Shown here: positions 29,834 to 38,309 of the stretch, piece by piece
Layout of the letters: every line of letters starts with the position of its first letter
Numbering within the stretch: position 1 is the stretch's first letter
Source: Riemerella columbina DSM 16469
GTDB lineage: Bacteria; Bacteroidota; Bacteroidia; Flavobacteriales; Weeksellaceae
Reading direction: 5' to 3'
Assembly (NCBI RefSeq): GCF_000374405.1
Contig: NZ_KB894217.1
Location: 24,619 to 88,618, forward strand
Length of the DNA: 64,000 bases
Program-made: the position numbers and the translations under genes
The notes under the pieces: generated by a model
The model's input: the letters and a program-made list of their open reading frames with translations, nothing else
Told to the model about the DNA's origin: nothing
The model's database searches: none

Positions 29834-31528
29834 CTACTTTCTCACTCTTTTTCTATGCAGTTGTTTTTTAACCTTATTAGATTTAGAGTCTGCTTTATAA
29901 AAGTGGTTGTAAGCATATTCAGCGGCTTTGTAAGTATCAATAACACCACCTGCTCTGGAAATTAAATCAAAGCGGTTGTTTTCATTAGAATCAATCATGG
30001 CATTAACAGAAGATTTATTAGCTGTTTTTACAAAAGATTCAATGATTTGTGCTGGTGTAAGGTTTGGCATATAAGCCAACAATACCGCTGCTGCACCCGC
30101 TACCACTGGGGAAGCCATAGAAGTTCCTTGTAGATATTCGTATTTACCATCTGGAACTGTAGAATAAATTTTATCCCCTGGTGCGAACACATCTACCATT
30201 TTACCATTATAGTTAGAGAATCCAGCTCTTAGGAATTCATTATTATTGGTGCTAGCACCTACCACAATCATATTATTGATGAATGGTTTCTCGTCATTAG
30301 CAGTAATAAAATTCGTAGGATAGAATATATTTTCTTGAATATTTTCATTCTCATTTCCTGCTGCTTTTACGAGTAACACGCCTTTATCTTGAGCATATTT
30401 CATAGCGTCCCATACATATTTTTTACCAGGTGATACAGGCTTTCCAAAACTCATGTTAAGGATTTTAGCTCCGTTATCCACAGCATATCGAATGGCATTG
30501 GCTACATCTTTATCTCTTTCATCGCCGTTGGGAACGGCTCTTACCGTCATAATTTTAGCCACTTTAGAGGCAACACCATGCTGAACTTCTTTACCTTGTG
30601 GAAGCCCTGCAATAATCCCTGCGACATGCGTTCCGTGCTGTGCATCTGGACCTTCATAGTGGTTGTTACCATAACTTTTTTCATAGTAATCTTCGTAATT
30701 GTCGCCTACAACCTCTGCTCTTGGGTCAAAGTTTAGGTCGTATTGTTGAGCTTGAGGACCGAAGTAATCTAAAGCACCTTTCAATTCTTTTTCCATCACC
30801 TTTCTTACGCCTTCAGCATTTTTACCATTGTAGTCTTCATTTTCTGCCATTTTGGAAAGCATTTGAAGATACATTACATCTTCCTGAGAATTAGGCTTAA
30901 TGGTTGCTAGATTTTCAGTTGTTAAAGTTTTATCACCCAATAATGCTACCATATTAGGAATTTTGCTGTAAAGCATCTTGTAGAATTCAGCGTTTTGTTT
31001 GGATTCTACGCTTTTTTTGTAGAACAAATCTTTAGCCTTCATGTACATTTTAAATTCTTCAGCCATTTGGGCTTGGTTCACTTTGTTTTTTGCAGAATCT
31101 TCCCCTTCAAAAATAGGCTGGTATTTTTTCACCACACGGGTTACTTCCATATTATCCACATCTACATCGCCATTTCTACCGCCTTGGAAATTCCATCCGT
31201 GGATATCGTCTACATAGCCGTTATTATCGTCATCTATACCATTATTAGGCACTTCATTAGGATTAGTCCAAATATTATTGATGAGTCCTGGGTGGTCTAC
31301 TTCTACACCACTATCCAACACGCCTACGATAACGGTATGAGGTTTAAGCCCCTTAGATTCTAAAAATTTATAAGCGTTGATGGTATTAACGCCATAAACA
31401 TTGGTCGAATTAAAATCTTTGTGATACCAAGTTTCTAAATCTGGGTTGTGCTGAACTTGCTCTTGTTCTTGTGAAAAAGCAGTGCCGAATCCTGCTAAAA
31501 ATAGTGCGGCAATAATTATTTTTTTCAT
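29834..31528 (-). CDS. secreted subtilisin-like serine peptidase (S8)
   Basis: 564 aa with a signal peptide (MKKIIIAALFLAGFGTAFSQ). The catalytic triad is D72 in VGVLDSGVEVDHPG, H298 in AQHGTHVAGIIAG and S470 in GTSMASPVVAGAAAVL, with oxyanion N392 in KAAGNENE. About 225 residues separate the Asp and His, far more than in classical subtilisins; the insert (roughly 130-280) is Lys/Glu-rich and helical. There is no C-terminal T9SS sorting domain; the tail is basic (KKQLHRKRVRK). It is the last gene of the parA-led operon. Confidence 0.93.
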   Translation of the reverse strand: MKKIIIAALFLAGFGTAFSQEQEQVQHNPDLETWYHKDFNSTNVYGVNTINAYKFLESKGLKPHTVIVGVLDSGVEVDHPGLINNIWTNPNEVPNNGIDDDNNGYVDDIHGWNFQGGRNGDVDVDNMEVTRVVKKYQPIFEGEDSAKNKVNQAQMAEEFKMYMKAKDLFYKKSVESKQNAEFYKMLYSKIPNMVALLGDKTLTTENLATIKPNSQEDVMYLQMLSKMAENEDYNGKNAEGVRKVMEKELKGALDYFGPQAQQYDLNFDPRAEVVGDNYEDYYEKSYGNNHYEGPDAQHGTHVAGIIAGLPQGKEVQHGVASKVAKIMTVRAVPNGDERDKDVANAIRYAVDNGAKILNMSFGKPVSPGKKYVWDAMKYAQDKGVLLVKAAGNENENIQENIFYPTNFITANDEKPFINNMIVVGASTNNNEFLRAGFSNYNGKMVDVFAPGDKIYSTVPDGKYEYLQGTSMASPVVAGAAAVLLAYMPNLTPAQIIESFVKTANKSSVNAMIDSNENNRFDLISRAGGVIDTYKAAEYAYNHFYKADSKSNKVKKQLHRKRVRK

Positions 31529-31531
31529 AAT

Positions 31532-32467
31532 TTATAAATTTATTGTTTTTCCTTGTTCTGCGATGATGACTTCAACGCCCAAAGGATTTAATAGGTTTAA
31601 TTCTTCTTTAAGTTGTTCTACGATATGAGGCTTAGGTTTGATATGGGTAATTACAATTTTCAAACCATTCAGCCGAGTTTTTGATATTTTTTGTAAATGG
31701 GTTAATTCTTCTAATAACAATTTTGGTGTTAAATGTCCGAATAACAAATGGTTAGGGCGGTTATTATCATAAGAACATTCTATTGCAATGCCTTTGAGTT
31801 GCTTAGATAAAATTAATGGGGCGATGCTTTTCCAAAGCGATTCTAATTGTGTCGATTGTTCCATTCGGTCTGCCCCTGTATCGCCTAAATAAAGAAAATA
31901 GTCACTAGTATTATTTCTTATCAATACTCCTGAACTTTGGCTAATGCCATCATGACTTAGAGGAAATGCCTGAATGCTTAATCCTAAATCTTCTATGGTA
32001 TGCCAAGTTCCAAATTCTGTGGTCTGATATTGATATTTAGAAAGGGTAGGAGGAGTCCCTTCATTACCAAAATTAGCCCAAGAAGTCCCGTTGAAAATAT
32101 GATGTTTAAAGTTATCAATCACAAATTTTGGGGCGTAAATTGGTTTTTTAGAATCTAAAGGCGAGTTAATAATCAGTCCTGAAAGATGGTCAAAATGAGG
32201 ATGCGAAATATAATAGGCTTTAATTCTATTTTGAAGAAAATATTTGATTTCAGATTCATCATCAACCAAAGTTTTAATCCCAGAATACAATGTCCCAGCA
32301 TCTAAGCACAGATAATGTTTTTCTTGGTAAGGCGCTATCAGGTAACTGCTCATATTTCCTTCGTTGAGCCCACCTCTTACACCCAAAGGAGTGAGGGTAA
32401 AACTTTGCCCCATAATAAGGAATGGTACTAATAGAACCCCAAAAAACATCATTAAACTTCTAGTCAC
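31532..32467 (-). CDS. class II 3',5'-cyclic-nucleotide phosphodiesterase, exported
   Basis: 311 aa; a hydrophobic N-terminus (SLMMFFGVLLVPFLIMGQS) acts as a signal peptide. The metallo-beta-lactamase fold has the zinc motif H89, H91, D93 and H94 in SHPHFDHLSG, further ligands in LSHDGI and YLGDTGAD, and IVITHIKPKP at the end. The NEGNMSSYLIAPYQEKHYLCLDAGT start and IAIECSYDN segment are those of the PDEase II family (yeast Pde1, Vibrio CpdP). Vibrio CpdP is periplasmic, so export makes sense. It lies between wbqC-like and the subtilase gene with 3-8 base junctions. Confidence 0.88.
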   Translation of the reverse strand: MTRSLMMFFGVLLVPFLIMGQSFTLTPLGVRGGLNEGNMSSYLIAPYQEKHYLCLDAGTLYSGIKTLVDDESEIKYFLQNRIKAYYISHPHFDHLSGLIINSPLDSKKPIYAPKFVIDNFKHHIFNGTSWANFGNEGTPPTLSKYQYQTTEFGTWHTIEDLGLSIQAFPLSHDGISQSSGVLIRNNTSDYFLYLGDTGADRMEQSTQLESLWKSIAPLILSKQLKGIAIECSYDNNRPNHLLFGHLTPKLLLEELTHLQKISKTRLNGLKIVITHIKPKPHIVEQLKEELNLLNPLGVEVIIAEQGKTINL

Positions 32468-33068
32468 GCGAAATTGTTTTAATATAAGTCGCAGATTCTG
32501 GGCCTTTGTTACAAATTAAATCCAAAATCGATAAATCTTTGATAAATCCTAGTTTGTCAGAAAAGGTTTGATAATACTCTGGCATTTCGTACTCAGAAGG
32601 TTTTTTAGAAGAAAAATCGTTTCTTAAATCTTTACCTTCTATGGTTTTATGATAAGTTTCTGACCATTTAAAAGAGGCATTGGTTTTCAGAATCCCTTGA
32701 ATAATTTCTAATGCATTTAGGTTAAACGCCATTAAGTTTTGAATATCATTATCCCAAATTTTATTGAGCTGACTTTCATAAAACTCAAAATAAGGGGAAG
32801 TTTGATAGGCAATTTTAATCGACTTCCAGTGGAGTGAACGCCAATTTTCATTATCCGAAATTTCGATGTCTTTATAAACGCGTTTGCCATTGTGTTTTAT
32901 AGGAATGCTGAGTTGTAGCATACCATTAGCACCATAGATTTGGGTTCTATTTCTATAAGTTTGCTTAGGAAAATGCTCGTATTGCTCCAATACAATTTCT
33001 GCATTCTCGTCTAAAAACTCATGCCACCACGAAAGCGGTGGCATGTAGAATAAGGGCATCAACTTCAT
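32460..33068 (-). CDS. WbqC family protein
   Basis: 202 aa, cytosolic. Family features are PLFYMPPLSWWHEFL near the start, YRNRTQIYGANGMLQLSIPI, and WRSLHWKSIKIAYQTSPYFEFY. WbqC-like proteins occur in polysaccharide clusters, but in Bacteroidota they are regularly the gene behind lepB. The reaction is unproven. The gene starts 1 base after lepB and overlaps the phosphodiesterase gene by 8 bases, so it is tightly coupled in the operon. Confidence 0.88.
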   Translation of the reverse strand: MKLMPLFYMPPLSWWHEFLDENAEIVLEQYEHFPKQTYRNRTQIYGANGMLQLSIPIKHNGKRVYKDIEISDNENWRSLHWKSIKIAYQTSPYFEFYESQLNKIWDNDIQNLMAFNLNALEIIQGILKTNASFKWSETYHKTIEGKDLRNDFSSKKPSEYEMPEYYQTFSDKLGFIKDLSILDLICNKGPESATYIKTISRD

Positions 33069-33069
33069 A

Positions 33070-34686
33070 TTAATCGTCTTTTTTCTTTTTAAATAATTTT
33101 ACAAAATATTCCCATCCAAAGAATAAAATCAGTATTGCGGCTGCAATCCACCAGTAGGATGTTTTGTTAGTCTCGCCAGTATTAGTAGCTTTAAACATTC
33201 TATCCCAACGGATTTTTTTAGGGCCTTCATCAAAAATACCTTGAACGCTCATCCATGTGAACATCGGTTTTCCCACAATATTTTCCTCAGGAACAAATCC
33301 GAAAAATCGAGCATCTAAAGAGGCATCGCGGTTGTCCCCCATCATAAAGTAATAATTTTGTTTTATTTTATATTGATTAGCTTCTTTGCCATTAATATAA
33401 ATTTTTCCGTTTTTATGTTCCAGTTTGTTATGCTCATATTCAGAAATAATCCATTGATATTCTGGTAGCGTTTCTTCATTAATGGTCACAACATCGCCTT
33501 TTTTCGGTATTTTGAGTGGACCATACCAATCTTGATTCCAATCTTTGTTAATCGGGAAAATGGTATTGGTTGTATCAATTTTCGTTTGTTCAGCGTTGTA
33601 ATAAGAAATGGTCTTTTCACCTTTTTCAGAAAGGATTTCTTCGGCTTTGATGAACTCTGGCAATTCTTTTATCTCGTTCAGTAATTCATCTGTTAACCCT
33701 TGAAATTGATAAACATAACCATTCTCTAAAGTGCCTTCTTGCAACGGAAGATAGCCCAAACGATTCCATAATCCCATTACATCCATAGGCTGAGAAGTAT
33801 AAACCAAATACGAATGCTGAATTTTTTGGTCGCCTAAAATATGCTCTGGTTTACCATTAATATATAAGCGTCCTTTTTTCATTTCCACCACATCGCCACC
33901 TACGGCTACACATCGTTTTACATAGGCATCTTTTCTGTCAATGGCGGTATGTACAGAATCTTGAGGGTAGTTAAATACCACAATATCATCTCGCTGCACT
34001 TCTTCCCAACCTGGTAGCCTTAGATAAGGCAAGTTAATGGCATCTACATAAGATTTTGGGTCGTCTTTAGGATTGCCTTTTTGTCCAGCATCAAAGATAG
34101 TACCTTGTAGAAAAGGTAGTGCCACAGGGCGCATCGGCATTCTATAACCGTAGTTGAGTTTATTCACGAAAAGGAAATCGCCCACTAAAAGCGTACGCTC
34201 CATAGACCCCGTAGGAATCCCAAAAGGTTGGGTAATAAAGGTATGGATAATGGTGGCAAATACCACAGCAAAAGTTACAGAACCAAGGAAAGTCTCTTTC
34301 TTTTTAGATTCTTTTTCCTCATCACTAAGGTAAAATGGCTCTTCTTCTTTTACCACTTCGGCATTGCTTGAGTAATTGACTACCGCCAAATAGATAAATG
34401 GAAGTACCACCGTAAGAAATTGCTCAAAAAAACTGGTTTTACCAAATTTTCTTACCAAAAATAAATGAAATACTGACATCATAATAGGTCCTACAATGGG
34501 TAAATACGATAATATCGCCCACCATTGAGGGTGTTTGGTTTCCTTTAATACAATCATATAATTGTAAAACGGGATAAAGGCAAAAAGGGGATTGTAGCCC
34601 ATTTTTTTGAATAATTTCCAGCTGGATAGTCCCATCAGTACCGATACGATGAGGACATAAAGTGAATATTTTAAAATATAATCCAT
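33070..34686 (-). CDS. lepB: signal peptidase I (long Bacteroidota type)
   Basis: Removes signal peptides at the outer face of the inner membrane. At 538 aa it is much longer than E. coli LepB, as usual in this phylum. Residues 1-105 hold several membrane helices. A helix near 134-152 precedes catalytic S161 in GIPTGSMERTLLVGD; the general base is K257 in AYVKRCVAVGGDVVE. Box D (MMGDNRDASLDARFFGFV) and another helix at the C-terminus (WWIAAAILILFFGWEYFV) follow. It lies between dapB and the WbqC gene. Confidence 0.95.
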   Translation of the reverse strand: MDYILKYSLYVLIVSVLMGLSSWKLFKKMGYNPLFAFIPFYNYMIVLKETKHPQWWAILSYLPIVGPIMMSVFHLFLVRKFGKTSFFEQFLTVVLPFIYLAVVNYSSNAEVVKEEEPFYLSDEEKESKKKETFLGSVTFAVVFATIIHTFITQPFGIPTGSMERTLLVGDFLFVNKLNYGYRMPMRPVALPFLQGTIFDAGQKGNPKDDPKSYVDAINLPYLRLPGWEEVQRDDIVVFNYPQDSVHTAIDRKDAYVKRCVAVGGDVVEMKKGRLYINGKPEHILGDQKIQHSYLVYTSQPMDVMGLWNRLGYLPLQEGTLENGYVYQFQGLTDELLNEIKELPEFIKAEEILSEKGEKTISYYNAEQTKIDTTNTIFPINKDWNQDWYGPLKIPKKGDVVTINEETLPEYQWIISEYEHNKLEHKNGKIYINGKEANQYKIKQNYYFMMGDNRDASLDARFFGFVPEENIVGKPMFTWMSVQGIFDEGPKKIRWDRMFKATNTGETNKTSYWWIAAAILILFFGWEYFVKLFKKKKDD

Positions 34687-34703
34687 AATTGTGAATTTAA
34701 AAT

Positions 34704-35405
34704 TTAGTTATTAAAAAGTACATCTTTCATACCAAAGTTTCCTTTTTTTCCGATAATCCATTCCGCAGCAATGACGGCACCGAGGGCAAAACCATCTCGG
34801 CTAAAAGCGGTATGTTTTATTTCTATTTCATCTACATTAGAGCGGTAGAATACGCTGTGGGTGCCAGGAACTTCATCTTTTCTAATGGTCTCAATGCCTA
34901 AGTCTTGGTCGTTGGTTTCACCTAATTTCCAAGTCTTGTAGTTGGAATGTTCTATAATGCCTTCGGCGAGTGTAATGGCAGTACCACTAGGGGCATCTTT
35001 TTTATGCGTATGGTGAATTTCTTCCATTTGGCAAATATAAGCCCCAAAGGAGTGCATCAATTGAGCCAACTGTTCATTCAGTTCAAAAAAGAGATTGACG
35101 CCAAGGCTAAAATTAGAACCATAAAGAAATGCCGTCTCATTATCCAAAGCGATGTGTTCAATTTCTGGTTTTCTATTGAGCCATCCAGTAGTACCACAGA
35201 CTACGGGGATTTTTAGTTCTAGACAAGTTTTTATATTTTCAAAAGCCGCTTCGGGGTTAGAGAATTCTATCACCACATCTGGGGCGTTTAGGTTTTCGGC
35301 GGTGGGTGTTTCTTTAAGCCTAGCAACGATTTCGTGACCTCTTTTAGTCGCGATTTCATCGATGATTTTCCCCATTTTTCCGTAACCTACTAATGCTATT
35401 TTCAT
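34704..35405 (-). CDS. dapB: 4-hydroxy-tetrahydrodipicolinate reductase
   Basis: Step of lysine/diaminopimelate synthesis. The 233-aa protein has the nucleotide-binding start IALVGYGKMGKIIDE, DVVIEFSNPEAA, CGTTGW, the active-site EIHHTHKKDAPSGTAITLAE, and HSVFYRSNVDEIEIKHTAFSRDGFALG. It precedes lepB by 17 bases, the usual Bacteroidota order dapB-lepB. Confidence 0.96.
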   Translation of the reverse strand: MKIALVGYGKMGKIIDEIATKRGHEIVARLKETPTAENLNAPDVVIEFSNPEAAFENIKTCLELKIPVVCGTTGWLNRKPEIEHIALDNETAFLYGSNFSLGVNLFFELNEQLAQLMHSFGAYICQMEEIHHTHKKDAPSGTAITLAEGIIEHSNYKTWKLGETNDQDLGIETIRKDEVPGTHSVFYRSNVDEIEIKHTAFSRDGFALGAVIAAEWIIGKKGNFGMKDVLFNN

Positions 35406-35425
35406 ATATTATAAAGTGTTATTTT

Positions 35426-35676
35426 TTAATCTTCTTTTTGATAACCTTCGTAGTAGTATGATTGCTCTATACCTTTAAAAATCATATCTTTATTATTGGT
35501 GTCGTCACTTAGATTTGCAGAAAGTAAAGCTTTAATTTCCAAATCGTTAATTGGACTGCGTTCCATCGCTTGCAAATATAAGTTTTTATCCACACTTTGC
35601 TTTCAATACGCTCAATGGTGCCATTTTCAAATAGTCGGTAGGCGTTTTCTAAGCTTTTTTTATCAATATCTTTCAT
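35426..35676 (-). pseudogene. small gene (about 83 aa) broken by a frameshift
   Basis: ATG at 35676 opens MKDIDKKSLENAYRLFENGT and reaches IESKVWIK. The frame then shifts at an A5 run (35583-35587 on the plus strand as T5). The sequence continues sensibly in the other frame as [20 protein letters not shown] and ends at TAA 35428-35426. One extra A would join the two parts into about 83 aa. The product is acidic and cytosolic; no family is recognised. It sits in the parA operon just before dapB. Confidence 0.6.
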
Positions 35677-35723
35677 TTGTTGTATCCACTATTTATAGGG
35701 GTGTTTTGTGTACATTATTTTTT

Positions 35724-35830
35724 GGCGTATCCCTTGCCTTTGCTATATCCAGCGCTAGGGTCGGGCTATCGGCTCTATCTTTTTTTCGTCGTTCCTCCTC
35801 AAAAAAGGATGCCGCCTCTATCCCTTACGC
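35724..35830 (-). other. candidate conserved structured element between DUF5683 gene and dapB
   Basis: A 107-bp block richer in G+C than its surroundings. On the minus strand it starts GCGTAAGGGATAGAGGCGGC, contains AGCCGATAGCCCGACCC and ends GGGATACGCC. The ends can pair (GCGTA with TACGC) and several inner hairpins are possible. From memory, very similar blocks occur in intergenic regions of many flavobacterial genomes; I could not search. It may be a structured RNA or a dispersed repeat. I do not see a start codon that would make it a gene. Confidence 0.45.
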
Positions 35831-35849
35831 GATTTTAATTTAATAAAAA

Positions 35850-36461
35850 CTAAAATCTATAATTTAAAGACAAGCCCACTTTGCTCGGTTCTATCCCAAA
35901 CTGGTCATTAAGTAGAGTAGGGGCTATTGCCAAATCTGGGTCGTGCCTCTGCTCGTATAAATGAGCATCTACTACCGCATCTATAATATTCAGGATATAA
36001 ATCCCTGCCGTTATGGCGATGGCATAGTCTCTTTGTCGCTTCATACGGTCTTGCATATTACCGAGTACCCTTGCATCCACACCATTAATATTAGAAAATT
36101 CGTGTGGCTGATTATTGAGTTCGGCAATAAAAGCATTTCGGTATTTGGTATATTGCTTTTGATTCCAAATGGCAATACCTACGCCCGTTCCTACTGCGCC
36201 CCAAACGATGGGGATTTTCCAATATTTTCTGTTATAATATTGTCCTAATCCAGGCAACACCGCAGAATAAAGCCCCGCTAGCGTAGGATTATAAGTTTTA
36301 AGGCTAGGTTTGGCGTTGGCTTTTTCTATGTCCTGAACCACTTCTGCCTCTGTTTTAGTTGAAGAAAGGGAATCCTGTGGTGTATATTGAGCAAAACCTA
36401 ATCCCCCGATAAAAACAAAGACGATATAAATCAATTTGTACAGCGGCATATTATCTTTCAA
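35850..36461 (-). CDS. DUF5683 family protein
   Basis: 203 aa with an N-terminal signal peptide (LIYIVFVFIGGLGFAQ). The core has the DUF5683 pattern: NPTLAGLYSAVLPGLGQYYNRKYWKIPIVWGAVGTGV, then a segment around YRNAFIAELN and a second hydrophobic stretch YAIAITAGIYILNIIDAVVDAHLY. This is the same fold class as small proteins with TM2-like YNRKYWK motifs. Function unknown. It overlaps the end of parB by 11 bases and shows the usual Bacteroidota order parB-DUF5683-dapB. Confidence 0.88.
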   Translation of the reverse strand: MKDNMPLYKLIYIVFVFIGGLGFAQYTPQDSLSSTKTEAEVVQDIEKANAKPSLKTYNPTLAGLYSAVLPGLGQYYNRKYWKIPIVWGAVGTGVGIAIWNQKQYTKYRNAFIAELNNQPHEFSNINGVDARVLGNMQDRMKRQRDYAIAITAGIYILNIIDAVVDAHLYEQRHDPDLAIAPTLLNDQFGIEPSKVGLSLNYRF

Positions 36462-37341
36462 AAGCGTTCAAAATTCGTTCTAACTCTTCCTCGTTGTTGA
36501 AATCCAAAACAATCTTTCCTTTTTTACCATTTTTAGAGGCTTTAATATCTACCTTAATATCTAATAAATCCGATAACGATTTCTGAGTTTTCTTAAGGTG
36601 ATGCGGAAGTTCTCTTATCGTTTTAGACTTTTCGGATTTAGGTTTTTTAAGTTCGTTGGCCGCTGCCTCGGATTGGCGCACATTCAGTTGTTCTTTTACA
36701 ATCTTTTCAAATAACTGGTGTTGCAAAGCTTCGTCTTCCAAACTGATGATACTTCTGCCGTGTCCTGCTGAAATCATTCCACTACGGATAGCGTTTTGTA
36801 CTTCTGGGCTTAGTTTAAGTAATCGTAATGCGTTGGTAATGGTACTTCTATTTTTACCAATTCTATGGCTTAGATTTTCTTGGGTCATACCAATTTCGTC
36901 TAATAATCGCTGATAAGTCAAGGCGATTTCTATGGCGTCTAGATCTTCCCTTTGGATATTTTCTACCAATGCCATTTCTAGCAATTCTTGGTCATTTACC
37001 AAACGGATATAGGCGGGAATGGTTTTTAGACCTGCCATTTTAGAAGCTCGGTATCGTCTTTCCCCAGAGATAATCTCGAATTTGGTGCCGTCTTTTCTTA
37101 AGGTAATCGGTTGTATTACTCCAAGATTTTTGATGGATTGCGAAAGTTGCTCTAGCGCCTCATCATCAAAATGAGTTCTCGGCTGGTTGGGATTAGGATA
37201 AATATCTTCTATATTGATTTCTACAATACTGCCCATTATTTGTTTAGCTCCTTCATCGTTCGCATCGTTGATAGTGGCTTTTTTTTCAGCATTGAGTATG
37301 GCGTTGAGCCCTCTGCCCATGGCGGTATTCTTTTTTCTCAT
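36451..37341 (-). CDS. parB: chromosome partitioning protein ParB
   Basis: Binds parS sites near the origin and, with ParA, segregates the chromosome. The 296-aa protein has the CTPase/ParB domain (YPNPNQPRTHFDDEALEQLS, IISGERRYRASKMAG with the GERR box), the helix-turn-helix (MTQENLSHRIGKNRSTITNAL), and a C-terminal dimer domain after a Lys-rich linker (KKPKSEKSKT). Its 3' end overlaps DUF5683, and parA lies 24 bases upstream. I did not find a convincing parS palindrome in the window. Confidence 0.95.
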   Translation of the reverse strand: MRKKNTAMGRGLNAILNAEKKATINDANDEGAKQIMGSIVEINIEDIYPNPNQPRTHFDDEALEQLSQSIKNLGVIQPITLRKDGTKFEIISGERRYRASKMAGLKTIPAYIRLVNDQELLEMALVENIQREDLDAIEIALTYQRLLDEIGMTQENLSHRIGKNRSTITNALRLLKLSPEVQNAIRSGMISAGHGRSIISLEDEALQHQLFEKIVKEQLNVRQSEAAANELKKPKSEKSKTIRELPHHLKKTQKSLSDLLDIKVDIKASKNGKKGKIVLDFNNEEELERILNAFER

Positions 37342-37365
37342 AACTTTTATGGGGTTAATATAACA

Positions 37366-38142
37366 TTAAGATGGACTTACCGAAGTTTCATTTTTTAATA
37401 AGACTTCTTCTGCCAACTGAATATATTGGATGGCGCCTTTGCTTTCGGCATCGTACATCAGGATACTTTCGCCAAAACTTGGCGCTTCACTTAGGCGGAC
37501 ATTTCTATTGATAACGGTTTCAAATACCATATCTGGAAAATGGGTGTTCACTTCTTCTACCACTTGGTTAGATAGCCTTAGCCTTGCATCGTACATGGTG
37601 AGGAGCAAGCCTTCAATATCCAATTCCGAATTGTGACTATTTTGTACATTTTTAATGGTATTAAGTAATTTTCCTAGACCTTCTAGTGCGTAATATTCGC
37701 ATTGGATAGGGATAATTACCGCATCGGCAGCCGTTAGGGCATTAACGGTGATAAGTCCTAAACTTGGCGCACAATCTATAATAATAAAATCGTATTCATC
37801 TTTTACTTCTTCCAAAGCGGTTTTCAGCATATATTCTCGCTGGTCTTTATCCACCAATTCAATTTCTGCCGCTACTAAATCGATATGAGAAGGAATAATA
37901 TCCAAATTAGGGGAAGTGGTAGGCACAATACATTCCCTAGCAGTAGCATGATGTTCTAATAAGTCGTAAGTAGAATTATTGACTTCTTCTACACCTAATC
38001 CTGAAGTGGCATTGGCCTGAGGATCAGCATCAATCAACAATACTTTTTTTTCTAATACGCCTAAAGCTGCGGCTAAATTTACCGAAGTGGTTGTTTTTCC
38101 AACACCTCCTTTCTGATTGGCTATACCGATGATTTTACTCAT
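37366..38142 (-). CDS. parA: chromosome partitioning ATPase ParA
   Basis: 258 aa. Deviant Walker A motif KGGVGKTTTSVNLAAAL at residues 11-27, DADPQANATSGLG, and IIIDCAPSLGLITVNAL (Walker B). The short length without an N-terminal helix-turn-helix marks the chromosomal Soj type. It is the first gene of a tightly packed leftward operon running to the subtilase at 29834. Confidence 0.95.
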   Translation of the reverse strand: MSKIIGIANQKGGVGKTTTSVNLAAALGVLEKKVLLIDADPQANATSGLGVEEVNNSTYDLLEHHATARECIVPTTSPNLDIIPSHIDLVAAEIELVDKDQREYMLKTALEEVKDEYDFIIIDCAPSLGLITVNALTAADAVIIPIQCEYYALEGLGKLLNTIKNVQNSHNSELDIEGLLLTMYDARLRLSNQVVEEVNTHFPDMVFETVINRNVRLSEAPSFGESILMYDAESKGAIQYIQLAEEVLLKNETSVSPS

Positions 38143-38160
38143 ATTTTATATTTAATTCTT

Positions 38161-38168
38161 CAAAAATA
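38161..38168 (-). promoter_or_regulatory. parA operon promoter -7 box
   Basis: TATTTTTG on the minus strand, 18 bases before the parA ATG. It probably drives the whole operon to 29834. Confidence 0.5.
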
Positions 38169-38251
38169 CAATTTTTTTAATGTTGCGTAAATCTTTAAAA
38201 TATTAAAATATGTTAAATTTCTGATTATAAATGGGTTATTCTAATAAAAAA

Positions 38252-38283
38252 TTATCCACAAAATTTTAAAAAATTGTGGATAA
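38252..38283 (-). terminator. terminator of the tonB-like gene, built from two DnaA-box sequences
   Basis: TTATCCACAA and TTGTGGATAA form a perfect 10-bp stem 26 bases after the stop codon, and the minus strand continues with a T6 run, as expected for an intrinsic terminator. Each arm is also an exact consensus DnaA box (TTATCCACA), in inverted orientation. Confidence 0.7.
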
Positions 38284-38309
38284 CTTTGATTTTAAAAACG
38301 CGTAGTAGA

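Noticed and set aside
35496-35843. 115-codon plus-strand ORF opposite the dapB upstream region
   Set aside because: It is antisense to the frameshifted small gene and the structured block; its codon use and sequence look random.
36451-38142. parS site near parAB
   Set aside because: I looked for a palindrome like GTTCCACGTGGAAC and found no convincing match in the window.
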